64,000 nt of DNA from Alentia gelatinosa (lineage: Eukaryota > Annelida > Polychaeta > Phyllodocida > Polynoidae), in contig OX465579.1 in the NCBI GenBank assembly GCA_950022655.1, forward strand, positions 139,075,118-139,139,117, written 5' to 3'. This document shows positions 45,956 to 57,304 of this stretch, piece after piece. The stretch's first letter is position 1, and each line of letters opens with the position of its first letter. The position numbers and the translations under genes are program-made. Under the pieces are notes generated by a model, which did no database searches, was not told the DNA's origin, and saw nothing but the letters and a program-made list of their open reading frames with translations.

Positions 45956-46797
45956 CCAACAGTTGCGACCGACGATCTCCGAATGTGCATTTAATAATTT
46001 ATCGTGGGGGGAATGATACCTTGTGAAAGGGTCCTTGTGTATCCTGGGAGAAACAGACTAAGATGAACAGCTTAATGTGTACATTTAAACCTACACATAT
46101 GTGTTCTTTATGAACTAAAAACAAACTGGCAGAGATAAATCGAGAATATCTAAAATATTTAGCTAGATTCATTCGGAATTAAAAATGGAGAAATTACTTT
46201 GCAAACTCTCCTTCAAGTCTCTCCAAGACTATCTATGAGGTGTATTTTGTCCTGAGTTATGATCGGGGTCACTCAAAAGAGATTTGACCCAGGAGACCTC
46301 AAAAGGAAACGATCCACGCTGACGATACTTGAAGGTTCGAGGAGAGGTCGTAGGAGGGTTTGGGTTTAATAATTCGATCTATCGTGGGGAAGGACAGTTG
46401 TGGCCGACGATCCACGAGGTATCGTCGAATTTGCGTTTAATAATACCTCGTGATACCTCGTGAAAAGTGTCCTGGGACTCTCCTGACTGGGGACACGTCC
46501 TTGGTATCCTGGGAGAATCAGAGTAAGGATAACAGCTTCATGTGTCCATTTAAACCTACACATATATGTTTTTTATGAACTAAAAATAACCTGGCAGAGA
46601 TATATCGAGAATATCTGAAATATTTAGCTAGATTCATAAATAATTATAAACGACGAAATTAGTTATTAAAATACCACTATAGGGCGCCACCTGCAGTGTT
46701 TGCAAACTCTCGTCCAGGCCTCCCCCAGACTGTCTAGGGGTGTATTTTGTCCTGACTCACGATCGGGATCACTCAAACGAGACTTTGACCCAGGATT
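45956..46797 (+). repeat. tandem duplication, ~435-bp step
   Basis: The copy at 45,956-46,295 repeats at 46,391-46,797 in the same orientation, starting with ACAGTTG.G(A/G)CCGACGATC. Long shared stretches include TTTAAACCTACACATAT and GTGTATTTTGTCCTGA. Copy 2 has an extra CACTATAGGGCGCCACCTGC segment of about 40 bp. It is non-coding on both strands as far as I can see. Confidence 0.88.
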
Positions 46798-47226
46798 TCA
46801 CTCTCCATGGACGACACATGGGGATAACTAAACGCATTTGACCACCCTCGCGGAAATTGTCGTCGGTGGAGGTGTCCGTTGTCAGCACTGTCCTCCTCCA
46901 AGACACCTCAAAATTAAAAGACCCCCAGGTAATGATCAGACGCACAGGCGAGCCCGGGAGGGTGGGGACCATGGTTGCAGGCACATGGACCGCATTAGTC
47001 CTGACGTCATTTTGGTGCCAAACAAATCCAAACTCCGAGAAGCACTGCATAGACATAGCATCGTGGCAAAGTAGAGTTAAATATAATGTAGAATTAAAAA
47101 AAAAGAGATGTCTAGGATAGCTGACTGCTGCACTTATGAAGGGATATCCCAATGTTTGGCACCAGAATGTAAGGGAAACCCTGCTCTCGGCAGGTCAAAT
47201 GACATCGCACTAATACGGTCTATAGT
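46798..47226. other. gene-less stretch
   Basis: No gene was recognised. It ends in GCACTAATACGGTCTATAG directly beside the family-H terminus. A similar ACACTAATGCGGTCCATG is at about 32,021 and an inverted form is near 51,134-51,155. Confidence 0.4.
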
Positions 47227-47575
47227 TTTATTATCCACCTAATACAAAGTGTCCATAGAAAACACATATGGAGTTTGTATGGACATACCCGGCGCATACG
47301 GATATGTTGTATGCTCCGGGTGGCGCATACGGAAAAATAGTGCGTATAAAAAAATAGTGCATAACTGAAATGAACTGATATCGACATGTCACTTGTGCAG
47401 AAAAGGTAGATAATAAATACAATATAGACTGGTTTCAGATAAAAGCGTTTGTATGCTCCTCGGAGTTGACTCTACGCAATATCCTCGCATACGCTCGGAT
47501 ATTACTACGCGTCAACTCCTCGGAGCATACGGCCGCTTGTATCTGAAACCAGTCAATATTGTGTATTTATGCCAT
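47227..47575 (-). mobile_element. hairpin element family H, inverted copy
   Basis: Complement of 22,013-22,353 over the full length with few differences. The hairpin lies at 47,427-47,554 (128 bp, the same size as at 22 kb) and the TTTATTATCCACC terminus starts at 47,227. The substitutions are not paired across the arms. AAAGCGTTTGT stands where the partner arm has GCGGCCGCTT, so each hairpin drifts independently. Confidence 0.88.
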
Positions 47576-47916
47576 GAGAAGGCAGAAATAACCTATGAGC
47601 ATGACCAACCTAGATAGATTCAAGGTCTGAGTATCCCGCTAATTCAAGGTACGGGCAAGTCTTGAGGAGGTGTACAGCACAGTGCCCTCTGTAGCGCTGA
47701 ACGATAATAGAAAACCAAAATAACACACGATACGCAGTACGAGATGCTGCTTCTTAGCTGACACAGAATTGCTGATACAGAAGTTTTGGAGAGGTTCTAG
47801 ATGAATTTGAACAAACTAACATCTCCCCAAGACTTTGTTTTGTGGTCCAAACGTTAGTTTTAGGAAAATCATGAAATACAAATTGTGTAAACCGATCTGG
47901 GTTTCAGTTGACAGTT
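47576..47916. other. gene-less stretch
   Basis: Nothing was recognised. Confidence 0.5.
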
Positions 47917-48375
47917 GAGTCAGGGGGGCATTGCATAAACCGGGAACGAACAATAAAACCATAACGAAAGTGTATAACGAACGCTAGTGATGCATAAAGA
48001 ACGAATTGTAATGTCATATACCAACAACGAACGTTAATCTTCAAAATGCAAAAAATTGAGGTGCATAAAAACCTTTCCTTGTTTTATCGTACATTGTGGT
48101 TTCGTTGTTAACTTTCGTAGTGTCGCGTTGCATAAGGACAAGTCGACGCCGCATACATTTATCGTTCGTTAATTCGGAAATTCGTAAGACAATTTGTGTT
48201 GCATTTAAACAATTTGACCCCTCCCAAAGGAAACGAAAGTGGGATCAAAGAACGCTAACCCCGGACAAGTCAGGAGTTGTCGTAGTTTGAAATTTTTTCA
48301 AACGAACTGCCAAAAACTTATCCAATCACGTGCCCAGCGTGTACCAGTACCACCCCCACCCCTACCCCCAACCCC

Positions 48376-49190
48376 GCCCCTGCCTGCCTGCATGCCTACC
48401 TGCCTGCCTGCCTGCCTGCCTGCCTGCACATCTGCAACTAAACCCAGGACGATCCCGGGGCCGGTTTGATCCCGGGCCCGGTTTGATCCCTGGCCCGGTT
48501 TGATCCCGGGCCCGGTTTGATCCCGGGCCCGGTTTGATCCGCCTACCGCCTACCTCCTTTCCTCCCTGCCTGGCTGTCTGCTCGCCTGCCTGCCTGCCTG
48601 CCTGCTTGCCTGCCTGCCTGCCTTCCTCCCTCCCTCCCTCCCTGTCTCCATGCCTGCCTGCCTGCCTAGCTGCCTGCCTGCCTGCCTGCCTGTCTGCCTG
48701 CCTGCCTCCCTGCCTGCCTCCCTGCCTCCACTCTTCCTTCCTGCCTCCCTGGATGCTTGCCTCCACCCTTCCTTCCTGCCTCCCTGGCTCCTTGCCTACT
48801 TGCCTGCCTCCCCGCCTGCCTCCCTGTCTCCCTGCCTGCCTGCCTACCTGCCTGCTTGCCTGCATCCTTCCCTCCCTGTCTCCCTGCCTGCCTCCCTGTC
48901 TCCCTCCGTGCCTCCCTGCCTCCACCCTTCCTTCCTGCCTCCCTGGCTGCCTGCCTGCTTGCCTCCTTCCCTGCCTGCCTCCCTGCCTGCCTCCCTGCCT
49001 GCCTCCCTGCCTGCCTCTTTCCCTCCCTGCCTGCCTACCTCTCTGCCTCCCTACCTGCCTGCCTCCTTCCCTCCCTGTCTCCCTGCCTACCTGCTTGCCT
49101 GCCTGCTTCCCTCCCTGAATCCCTGCCTACCTGCCTGCCTCCATGCCTACCTCCATGTCTGCCTCCATGTCTCCCTCTCTACCTCTTGGA
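48376..49190 (+). repeat. CCTG/CTGCC low-complexity array, block 1
   Basis: An imperfect CCTG tetranucleotide array (TGCCTGCC, CTCCCTGCC variants) of about 0.8 kb, interrupted by minisatellite 48,448-48,542. The long Cys-Leu-Pro or Gly-Arg-Gln-Ala open frames on both strands are products of a four-base repeat without stops, not genes. Confidence 0.97.
48448..48542 (+). repeat. 17-bp minisatellite GATCCCGGGCCCGGTTT
   Basis: About five and a half units of GATCCCGGGCCCGGTTT. Related units in the same orientation occupy 50,050-50,200, and two inverted units occur at 50,283-50,312, so the minisatellite flanks the CCTG arrays on both sides. Confidence 0.93.
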
Positions 49191-49484
49191 GGGAAGGAGG
49201 CAGTCAGGCAGGTAGGCAGGGAGGCAGGGAGGGGGCAGGCAGGCAGGCAGGCAGGCAGGGATTCAGGGAGGCAGGCAGGCGGGTAGGCAGGGATTCAGGG
49301 AGGGGGCAGGCAGGCAGGCAGGCAGGCAGGCAGGTAGGCAGGCAGGCAGGCGAGGAGACAGGGAGGCAGGCAGGTAGGTAGGCAGGCAGGCAGGCAGGGA
49401 GACAGGGAGGCAGGCAAGTTGGCAGGCAGGCAAGTTGGCAGGCAGGCAAGCTGGCAGGCAGGCAGGCAGGCAGGCAGGCAGGCT
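49191..49484 (-). repeat. CAGG array, block 2 (strand switch)
   Basis: At about 49,190 the array changes from CCTG to its complement, GGCAGGCAGG, so blocks 1 and 2 can fold on each other. The switch point is GAGGGAAGGAGGCAGTC. Confidence 0.95.
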
Positions 49485-49572
49485 CTTCCAACTTTTTCCA
49501 GGCTCTATTTGAGAATTGCAGGCTTTTCCAGGCCTAAAAGCATAATTCCAGGCTTTTCCAGGTTTTCAAGGC
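49485..49572. repeat. TTTTCCAGGC spacer repeats
   Basis: Six or so copies of (GG)CTTTTCCAGG/TTTTCCAGGC, a distinct short repeat, separate the CAGG block from the next CCTG block. Confidence 0.85.
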
Positions 49573-49805
49573 CTGGCTGCCTGTCTGGCCGCCTGCCTGC
49601 CTGCTTCCCTCCCTGCCTGCATGCCTGCCTCCCTCCCTCCCTGTCTCCCTGCCTGCCTGCCTCCCTGCCTGCCTGCTTGCCTACCTGCCTGCCTGCCTCC
49701 TTCCCTCCCCGTCTCCCTGCCTGCCTGCCTGCTTGCCTGCCTGCCTGCCTGCCTGCCTGCCTCCATCCCTGAATCCTTGCTGGCCTGCCTGTCTGCCTGC
49801 CTCTG
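49573..49805 (+). repeat. CCTG array, block 3
   Basis: Return to the CCTG orientation. Further short CAGG blocks are at 49,932-49,992 and 50,310-50,420. Confidence 0.95.
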
Positions 49806-50049
49806 TGCCTCCCCCCTCCTTTACTGCCTCCGTGCCTCCCTGCATGCCTCCCTCCCACCAAACGTCCGACCCACCGACCTACCGACCCACCCACTGACCG
49901 GGCGGAATCCGGCCCGCTTTGATCCCCATCAGGGGAGGCAGGGAGGGGGCAGGCAGGTAGGCATGCAGGCAGGCAGGTAGGTAGGCAGGCACCATGAACA
50001 CCCTGCAACCAACTAACCAACCGGCCCGGATGCACCCGGCCCGGCCGCA

Positions 50050-50200
50050 CCTGGCCCGGTTTGATCCCCCAGCCCGGTTTGATCTCCGGGCCAGTTTTAT
50101 CCCGGCCCGGTTTGACCCCCGGCCCGGTTCGACCCCAGGCCCGGTTCGATCCCCGGCCCGGTTCGATCCCCGGCTCGGTTTGATCCCCGGCCCGGTCGTT
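50050..50200 (+). repeat. GGCCCGGTTTGATCCCC minisatellite, second array
   Basis: About eight variant units of GGCCCGGTTTGATCCCC. Units here are more diverged from each other (CGACCCC, CGATCCC) than in the first array. Confidence 0.92.
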
Positions 50201-50937
50201 CATGTAATACAGTTTAGTTAGCTTAGATATGCTCCTATAAAATTCCAATGTTCAATCTACAACAGAAAAGCCTAGCCATAGCAAACCGGGCCGGGAATCA
50301 AACCGGGCCGGGAGGGAGGGGGGCAAGCAGGGAGGTAGGGAGGCAGGAAAGGAGGGGGGAGGCAGGCAGGCAGGCGCATGCAGGGATCCAGGGAGGCAGG
50401 CTGGCAGGCAGGCAGGCAAATATGAAGGAGAATTAAGGTTCTTGCTAGCCTAGGGACACCTTCCAATCCCCTCAGCCATGCTACAAAAAATAAGAAAAGT
50501 CCCCAACAATATTCCCCGACAAATTACGACACACAGGTATATCAGATATATGCCAACAGATAGGCCTAAGTCTCAGCTTTCTAACAAAGTTTTGTTTATA
50601 AAAATCGGCCTGTTATTCATGACACAACAGCCATATCCCTAAAAGTTAGAAATGTTAAAGTGTTTTGGGACATCTCATGAGATGTGACGTCATTGGCGGT
50701 GTTTCCCGGGAATTCCCGGGATTCCCCAGGGTCAAACGGGGTCCTCCGGGTCCCTTGCCTACTTTTAGTTTTATCGTTCGTTGTTTCTTTCGTTGTGCCG
50801 ATATACGAACGATAACACAACGATGTGTTTTGTGCAACACAAGGAAAAAAGTTACGTTGTATTTTCGTTGTACTTTCGTTCTTTACCAAAATTTACTTGT
50901 ATTTTCGTTCCTGGTTTATGCAACGACCCCCTGACTC

Positions 50938-52269
50938 TTTACTAAAGATATTTGAAATTGGGCCACCTTTGAAGAACTATTGCATATTAACTAATGGAGT
51001 TCTATCAAATATCTTTTGATGTATTGATAGATCGATATTCAAAATAGTTAAAACCACCAGAGAACTCAATAGCACCTTCGGCTCTATGTTGATTTTGAGT
51101 CTTGGAATGCACCCCATTTCCACAAAATAGTGCACACTATAGACCGTCTATTAGTGCTTGTGAAAGCTGCCAACAGTTGTTCCCACCTTCCCTTCCATTA
51201 TATAAATCCTTACACAGTTCTCATCATACAATTACCCTACATTGTAAGTTATAATCATAGACTCTGCATCCACAGCCTGTAAGAAGAACAGGCGATCTAT
51301 GCAGGGTATGTCAAACTGACAGTGACACTAAGAAGTCTTTGTGTTTACATGAGCGATAATTGGGGTATTTGCCAGTTCAAAGGTGATTTCAGCATACAAG
51401 CATACAAGATTTATAGTTATTAAACTTGGAATATATAATGTATATACATATGCAGATATCATCTGAGCTTCGTGGATGACACTAGCTTAGAATATTTTGG
51501 TTTGGGTTAGGCTGGTGAGCTCCTTCCCGTTCGATGTCATGTTTGAAAGTGGCACCGTGAGGTAGCCGCGATCACATATATAAGTCAGGTCGGTATAGGG
51601 GGCGCTGCACCGTGGACCTCCTCTGGGGCAAATCATGAGAATTCCCCCAGGACCATAGTATAGGGAACATATTTAGCGATTATGTCAGCGCCTTTTGCAA
51701 CAGCCTATGGAATCCAGGCGCTGGTAGGCAATTTGCCAACAATTAACTCATCACGGTGTGCCGGGATATTTGGGGCCGGACAGAGCAAAGGCCATAGAAA
51801 CGTCATAAAATGTCAAAAAAAGTCCACGCTCACTTATAGTTTGAGGACAATTCACTGCCAGTACTGCCGGGATGATGGTGTAAAAGTAACATAATGTTGC
51901 AGATGTAATGCATTCTGAATCTGGAATCGCAGCAGTTGATTACATGGATGAGTGTCTATTACTAATCCAGCAACTAGGTACAACGGGGCTGGCAAGAGTC
52001 AGCTTTATTCCATGGTGAAAGGCGATGTTGCGCAGGCAATGATATAAGATCATGACTTCTTAGAGGTCGGACTCTGCCCAGGCAAAGTTGTCAAGATATG
52101 CAAACAGATTCGTAACTCTCTGACAGGTGTGAAGCTCAGGTAGATGTTCAGCTACTACTGACCTCTTTGCCTGAATCTTAGAGGAGGGAGGTTCAAGGAG
52201 TATTCATAGCTGCATGTATGCACACGACAGGCCAGCATTTATTTGTGGGCACCTTGTCTTTTTCTTTTA
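50938..52269. other. gene-less stretch
   Basis: No gene was recognised. A 70-codon frame at 51,682-51,894 has no motif. Confidence 0.5.
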
Positions 52270-52490
52270 CAATTTTACAATTTTTATTGAGGGAATATTA
52301 TCTGTACAACCGCCGAGGTCGACAATACAGCCCTAGCCCCAACTCCTCATTCTAATGGCGAGTGTTAAGCCGAATGGGCAATGGATACAATTTTATTGTA
52401 GGTCTTTGGTATGACCAGAATGGTATTTGAACCCCAGACCTCCTATACTCAAGATAAATACCCTTACCACTTAGCCACGCTGTCATGGAA
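52270..52490 (-). mobile_element. tRNA-derived SINE
   Basis: On the minus strand, an A box TGGCTAAGTGGTAAGG is followed by a B box GGTTCAAATACC (complement of 52,426-52,437). A non-tRNA body runs down to the AT-rich stretch near 52,270. The cloverleaf is imperfect. Length and layout fit a SINE. Confidence 0.6.
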
Positions 52491-52683
52491 GTAGCAGTCA
52501 ATTAAAGCCCTCCTTTTTAGAGGCCCATTTGCCCATGGTGAGGAGAGGAGATGTGTAAGTCCAGGAAGGTGTGGTCTGCTGGGGTGGACAGCAATTGCCA
52601 ATCTGTTCACTCTCTTGGTCGCCTTGCCTCCTTGTGGTGCAGACCGGATATGATTGCGTGCAAGTATAACAAAAGCAACCGGG

Positions 52684-52980
52684 ATGGGGAGTTAGCTCAA
52701 TGGTAAAGAGCACTGAACTTTTAATCCCAAGGTTGTCAGACTTTATTGATTGGAGTCCCACTGTAGCCACATTTCTCCTTCAGCAGTGGTAGACTGCTAC
52801 ATCAAAGGCCAATCCTTCTCATACCATGTCTATGTGGTGTAGGAAGTAAAAGAACTCTCAACTCGGTAAATGTGTAGGGTTGTGATTTATACCTACATTC
52901 ATCTCATAGATTCAGTCAAACCCAAAGTAAGTCTAATTGAACAAATTGGATGTTAAACTACCCAAACAAACAAAACAAAA
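52684..52980 (+). mobile_element. tRNA-Lys-like SINE with AAACAAAC tail
   Basis: The head GGGGAGTTAGCTCAATGGTA has a canonical D arm and A box, and CTTTTAATC gives the anticodon loop of tRNA-Lys (UUU). The T arm is broken. The body ends GGATGTTAAACTACCC followed by an AAACAAACAAAACAAAAC tail. Short tRNA-Lys-type SINEs with this tail are common in molluscs and related animals, which is the main clue to the host. Confidence 0.78.
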
Positions 52981-53134
52981 CAGGTAGGTGTTTCATTTCA
53001 AGGTGTTGAATAGACCTGTTGGGGGGAAACGATCACACTTGGATATAGCTGTGCCATTCATGCGCAGGTACGATGATTCGAAAACGAAAACGGTCACTAA
53101 TAGCGTGATCGTAGGCTTGGCGAATCAGAGGGCT

Positions 53135-53260
53135 ATTGAATAATATTTCGTCGTAGGTGAGGCTGGACAGAAAGACAGATGAAAAGACGATATCCTGGAC
53201 AACCTTTTCTATTCAGGGTAGCAAAACCTGGTCGTGGTCGTTTTTATATAATAAATGCTG
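53135..53260 (-). mobile_element. MITE family M4, copy 3
   Basis: Complement of 25,885-26,000: GGGCTATTGAATAATATTTC, GTGAGGCTGGACAGAAAGAC, GACGATATCCTGGACAACC and CTATTCAGGGTAGCAAAACC all have counterparts there. Confidence 0.75.
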
Positions 53261-55143
53261 ACATTATCTTGTCACGTGACCACCATTATTACTAATTTGT
53301 TACTCCTACCGTCCGACCTATGTTCAAATCCTTTTTACCCACCCATCCACTATCTAAATCATAATCATTGTCATCTTCCTATGTCCTACCTATGAACATG
53401 TATATTCATAAAAAGGTTCATAATCTGACTGTATTATCACAATTATTTTACTCTATTTGTTGTGATGTCATTTTAACAATTCTTAGATGATGTTATGTTC
53501 AATAAACATAATTTTATTGGTACTCCAGACTTTTCAATTAAATCTATTTTCATCTTTTGTGTACTGCAGATAGTATGATCGGTTTAAGGGAACCTTCATT
53601 TGTAGGGTTTTATATAGATCAGACTTGTCCTTCAAGTGAATATGCATGCATGCATTGAGTAGCTAATAATGCTGCATTGAAACTATCCAACCGTCATATA
53701 AGGAAGCTAATGTTCTAACGATAAAATATACCGTGATGGAAGACAGGGCAATTTTCCAACGTCTGCAGTGCTCATTACAGAGAGTGATGGCCTTGTGATG
53801 TAAATATAATCTATAGAACATATTGGATGAGGCAAATCTTGGTATTACCCATGATACATATTTTATTAAGTCGGAAAAATATAATTATGTGAGCGTTACC
53901 AGGTGGTAGGGTACATCAGTCTTCAAGTGTTAAACTACTGCTATTCAATAAAGTCATACTTTAGGTAATCCATATCCATATTCAGAATGCATCCACTTGA
54001 TTCTAATGGGTTTCTATATTCCATGATCCAATATATATGTAGGACTCGATAAGTGAAGGTAAGACCTTTTCAGAGGTAACGTCAAGCATCATCCTGGATA
54101 GATTAGATTAAGGATGTCCCCTGATGGATTACCCAGATGTAGCCCCTCGGGAGGTAAAAATGATCAACTTAAGCTGAGTGTAAGCTCGAGCTCAGGCATG
54201 GGACTCCCTCTCTGAATGATCGTTAATCGTGGTCTCCTGTCAGGTAACATGTCCTCATTATGCAGGTACTGGAAGAGTGAAATGCTGGAAATCTAGATCG
54301 TCTCTTTCCTCCTTCCCTGATGGATGCCCTTATAGACGTTGACCTTTTATCAGCAGGTTCCGACGGAAGAAGAGTGAATGGGTGTCGCATTGCGGAGGCC
54401 CAATCAGTATTGGATTTGGTAAATGACGGTCGGATTTTCTTTCTATTTGATAGTTAATTTCATTAATCATTGAAACAGAAACTGATTTATGAACTCTTAT
54501 TGAGATCCCCCAGATTGAGAACTGCGACAGGTTTCAAAACAAACAGAAAGCATGAAATACGATCGGCAGTTGTTAACATTGTCTATTAGGCCGAATTTAC
54601 ACCTACCGATTTTGACTACAGATTCAAGAATCTTGCATCACCAACCGATTATTGGTCAACAAAAACAGGGTGTGCACATCACTGACTACGATTTTTATCA
54701 AGAATCTTTTCGCACATACACTAACCTTCACGTTGTGCAATGTTATAGATTCAGCTCCAGTTTAGGCAAGATTCATATTCAGACTTTCTCCCTCCCTATG
54801 TATGATCGATTTCAATGGAAACCGATGCACATATAACCAGTAATTGGTCGTCAGGTGCAAGACAGATTCAGCCTAGGATTTCAAGTCCCATGGTAAGAAA
54901 AACGGTAGCACAAGGTGACAGCTGTCTCAAGATTACCTCCGCAATTGCACAGTGGCAATAGGAATGATTCACCAGGTATATATACTGAGACATGGGTTGC
55001 AGCGGGATGTACAGCCATGGGTTTCAGGGGGTTGCACTAGACGACATAAGGTTTTTTTTGGCAAAATGAGAGGTGGTCAGCATTCAACAGATTTGCCAGC
55101 TGTATAGATGATTAATTCAAGCTGGCATGAAATAGTAGTTGGG

Positions 55144-55670
55144 CGTAAAGTGGTCTCCATAATCGCCAAGTGGTGCATGACATGACGTAATCAGGGGCCC
55201 GTTTTGTTTCGAACTCTAGTTCGGGAAGGCAGTCCCCATGAAGACCTCCATGGACAATCTATTGGGCGTGAGCTCGTCAAAAACATTTTATTACCCCATC
55301 ATCCATAGGGAGAGAAATTTTTGTTCCGAGTCTCGTTTGAACGGTCCCGAGGAAAAACAAAACATGAAAGACTGGAGGAGATTTGAACGAGGGTTTCTAA
55401 AAGGCTGTAAGTGATGCCATATATTGGTATTTTTGGAACTAATTTCATCATTTATAAATGTTTATGGATCTGAATAAATATTTCAGTTAAACTTTCATTT
55501 GTTATTATGAATCACCCACGATACCTCTACGGTGTCGCCCGCCAGGAGAGGTGAAGGAGACTATAGATACGGTTTACGCTATACGTCTTCTAGCCGCTTA
55601 TTGCTGAAAGTATTCAAGTGGTGTTAAACTCAAACATTGCTCCCTGTGATTGTCTAGTGTAAATGCCGGG
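55144..55670. mobile_element. MITE family M3 remnant
   Basis: AAGTGGTCTCCATAATCGCC, AAGTGGTGCA and GACGTAATC near 55,148-55,194 match 17,041-17,090. The right end GATTGTCTAGTGTAAATGCC at 55,648 matches the M3 terminus. The left TIR is missing and the interior is unrelated. Confidence 0.55.
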
Positions 55671-57037
55671 TTAGGTGATTACGTCATATATTCCTTCATC
55701 ATGCCGATCATCCATATTTTCAAATATGAGCAACATTTCATTCAGGCGACTGCAACAATAGGAGAAAATGCTACAAACATATAGTCTGGTCCACCACTTC
55801 CACATATTTGTCATGGACTTCTAAACAAAATACCCTGAAGGACCTTTTATTGTTACAAGACTGGTATCAATGACAATTGATCTCTAGGGATCTCAAGCTC
55901 AGAAAACAACGAGTTGGTAACAAGTCTCCTACGACTAGTTAACTGACGTTATCCCATTTTCCAGTTAATCTGCTCTGCCGATTCCAGGCAATTAGTTCGA
56001 GAGATATTTTACATTTGTTCCGGTATGGAATTCTTCTCGTTTACTTTTCCGGAGGGAGGGGGGCAATTTTAGATTTCAAGGTTGACTAGGAATTATGCGG
56101 CAATTTTTAACGATTTTGGACACCGAATATGGCTTTTTGGCACCAGCCGCCGACTATTTGCCACATTTGTGCAGTTAATCTTATGGTGGAATAGGGTATA
56201 ACGTCCTGGGGATACAATGCTCTATTTCAGAATCTTATGTCCAGTTCACCATGTACGACTGGAGGTACCTAGGTACGCTCAATCGCAAGTATCTTTTAAT
56301 ATCAAACATGTTTGATATTCATGCGACACCACTGGTCTCAGCCGCAAGCCTTTTTTTATTATACAGACAGTTCTGACCAAGGTTAGATCTTCCACTGTAA
56401 GTTTGCAGTAAACATCAAACACAACAGATAATAAATACATTTAACCCTCCATAGACAAAACAGTTTATTTACAATATGAAGAGAATGAAGATGAGGTGGG
56501 ACTTGTTTTGTTTAGCTATTTAAACTAAGAACATTTTTCTTCTTCCCTAAATCCCCTATACAACTCACGTCGTTGTATCACCACATCTAAACTGTTCCAT
56601 AGGAATTGCCCTCGATAACAGGGAAAATGTAACTAATTGTGGAGCGTTGCGTTTACTTTTGAATTTTACTTTGTGGTCACTTCTAGTTCTCCTTACTTGC
56701 TCAAACCGGGGCAATCTGATCAACATCTGATGCGAACTTTCAATATTGAATGAACAGTATTATTTTTGCACTCGATGTACACCTTACTATCTTAGAACTC
56801 CTTCCATCAATTGACATCAAGCCTATTTGGATTGAGCCCAGATGTCATACCATCAATATTAATCTTTTGTTGTCTATTAAGTAAATATGATCGCAACCAC
56901 TTCGCAATCGATACAGTAGACCTACCAAGTTTTCTAACCGCTTCTAGCCTGGGCTGACCCCAGATATCACACCATCAATCTTAACCTTTTGTGGGAGGAA
57001 AAGTACTCGTTTGGAGTATATCCATAGCTTCTTGGTC

Positions 57038-57304
57038 TTAATAAACCCTTTCTTGCCAACATACACAGCAAAGGTGTCTCTCTGTCCCTACATTCTTCTC
57101 AGATGCTGGCAGGATGTCACACCTTTGCTGATGAGCTTGGAGCTTATGGATATGGTAAAGCAGCTGGTGCTTCAGTAAGGTAGCATGTACATCTAATGAT
57201 TCCACATCTAGTTGCTCAAGTCTCTTCTTGTATATCGAGGAGATATCTACTAGTCTAAAAAGTGGATCAGTGTCAATTACAGTTTTCATAGATCTCACTA
57301 ACAT
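57038..57304 (-). pseudogene. conserved-looking fragment, unknown family
   Basis: An 88-codon frame with clear protein character: DPLFRLVDISSIYKKRLEQL, then LDVESLDVHATLLKHQLLYH and IHKLQAHQQRCD, a helix-rich pattern. I recall very similar segments in predicted multi-copy proteins of marine invertebrates, but cannot name a domain or prove this from the sequence. The C-terminal residues (CCVCWQERVY) look off-pattern, consistent with truncation or a frameshift near 57,080. It is probably a piece of a larger mobile or multi-copy gene. Confidence 0.45.

Larger units (their letters stand above)
47917..50937. mobile_element. 3-kb TIR element enclosing CCTG arrays
   Basis: A 34-bp inverted repeat at 47,917-47,950 and 50,904-50,937 matches at 31 of 34 positions (GAGTCAGGGGG, then TTGCATAAACC, then GGAACGAA). 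Inside each end, AACGAA/TTCGTT words are repeated many times (47,941-48,240 and 50,770-50,910), as in subterminal binding arrays. The CAGGGGG start suggests a hAT-like transposon, but no eight-base duplication is visible, so the superfamily is open. There is no transposase; the 2 kb interior is satellite. Confidence 0.8.
52981..57037. other. mostly gene-less stretch
   Basis: Apart from the MITE pieces listed separately I recognise no gene. A 94-codon plus frame at 54,552-54,836 lies in a region with repeated GATTCAAGAATCTT/AAGAATCTT and GATT/AATC inverted words. It may be a further TIR-type element (AATTTACACCTACCGATTTT at 54,594). Confidence 0.45.

Noticed and set aside
48362..50248. Very long open frames (up to 247 codons) on both strands rich in Cys-Leu-Pro-Ala or Gly-Arg-Gln-Ala
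   Set aside because: They are translations of CCTG/CAGG repeats, which contain no stop codons in any frame. They switch strand exactly where the repeat does.
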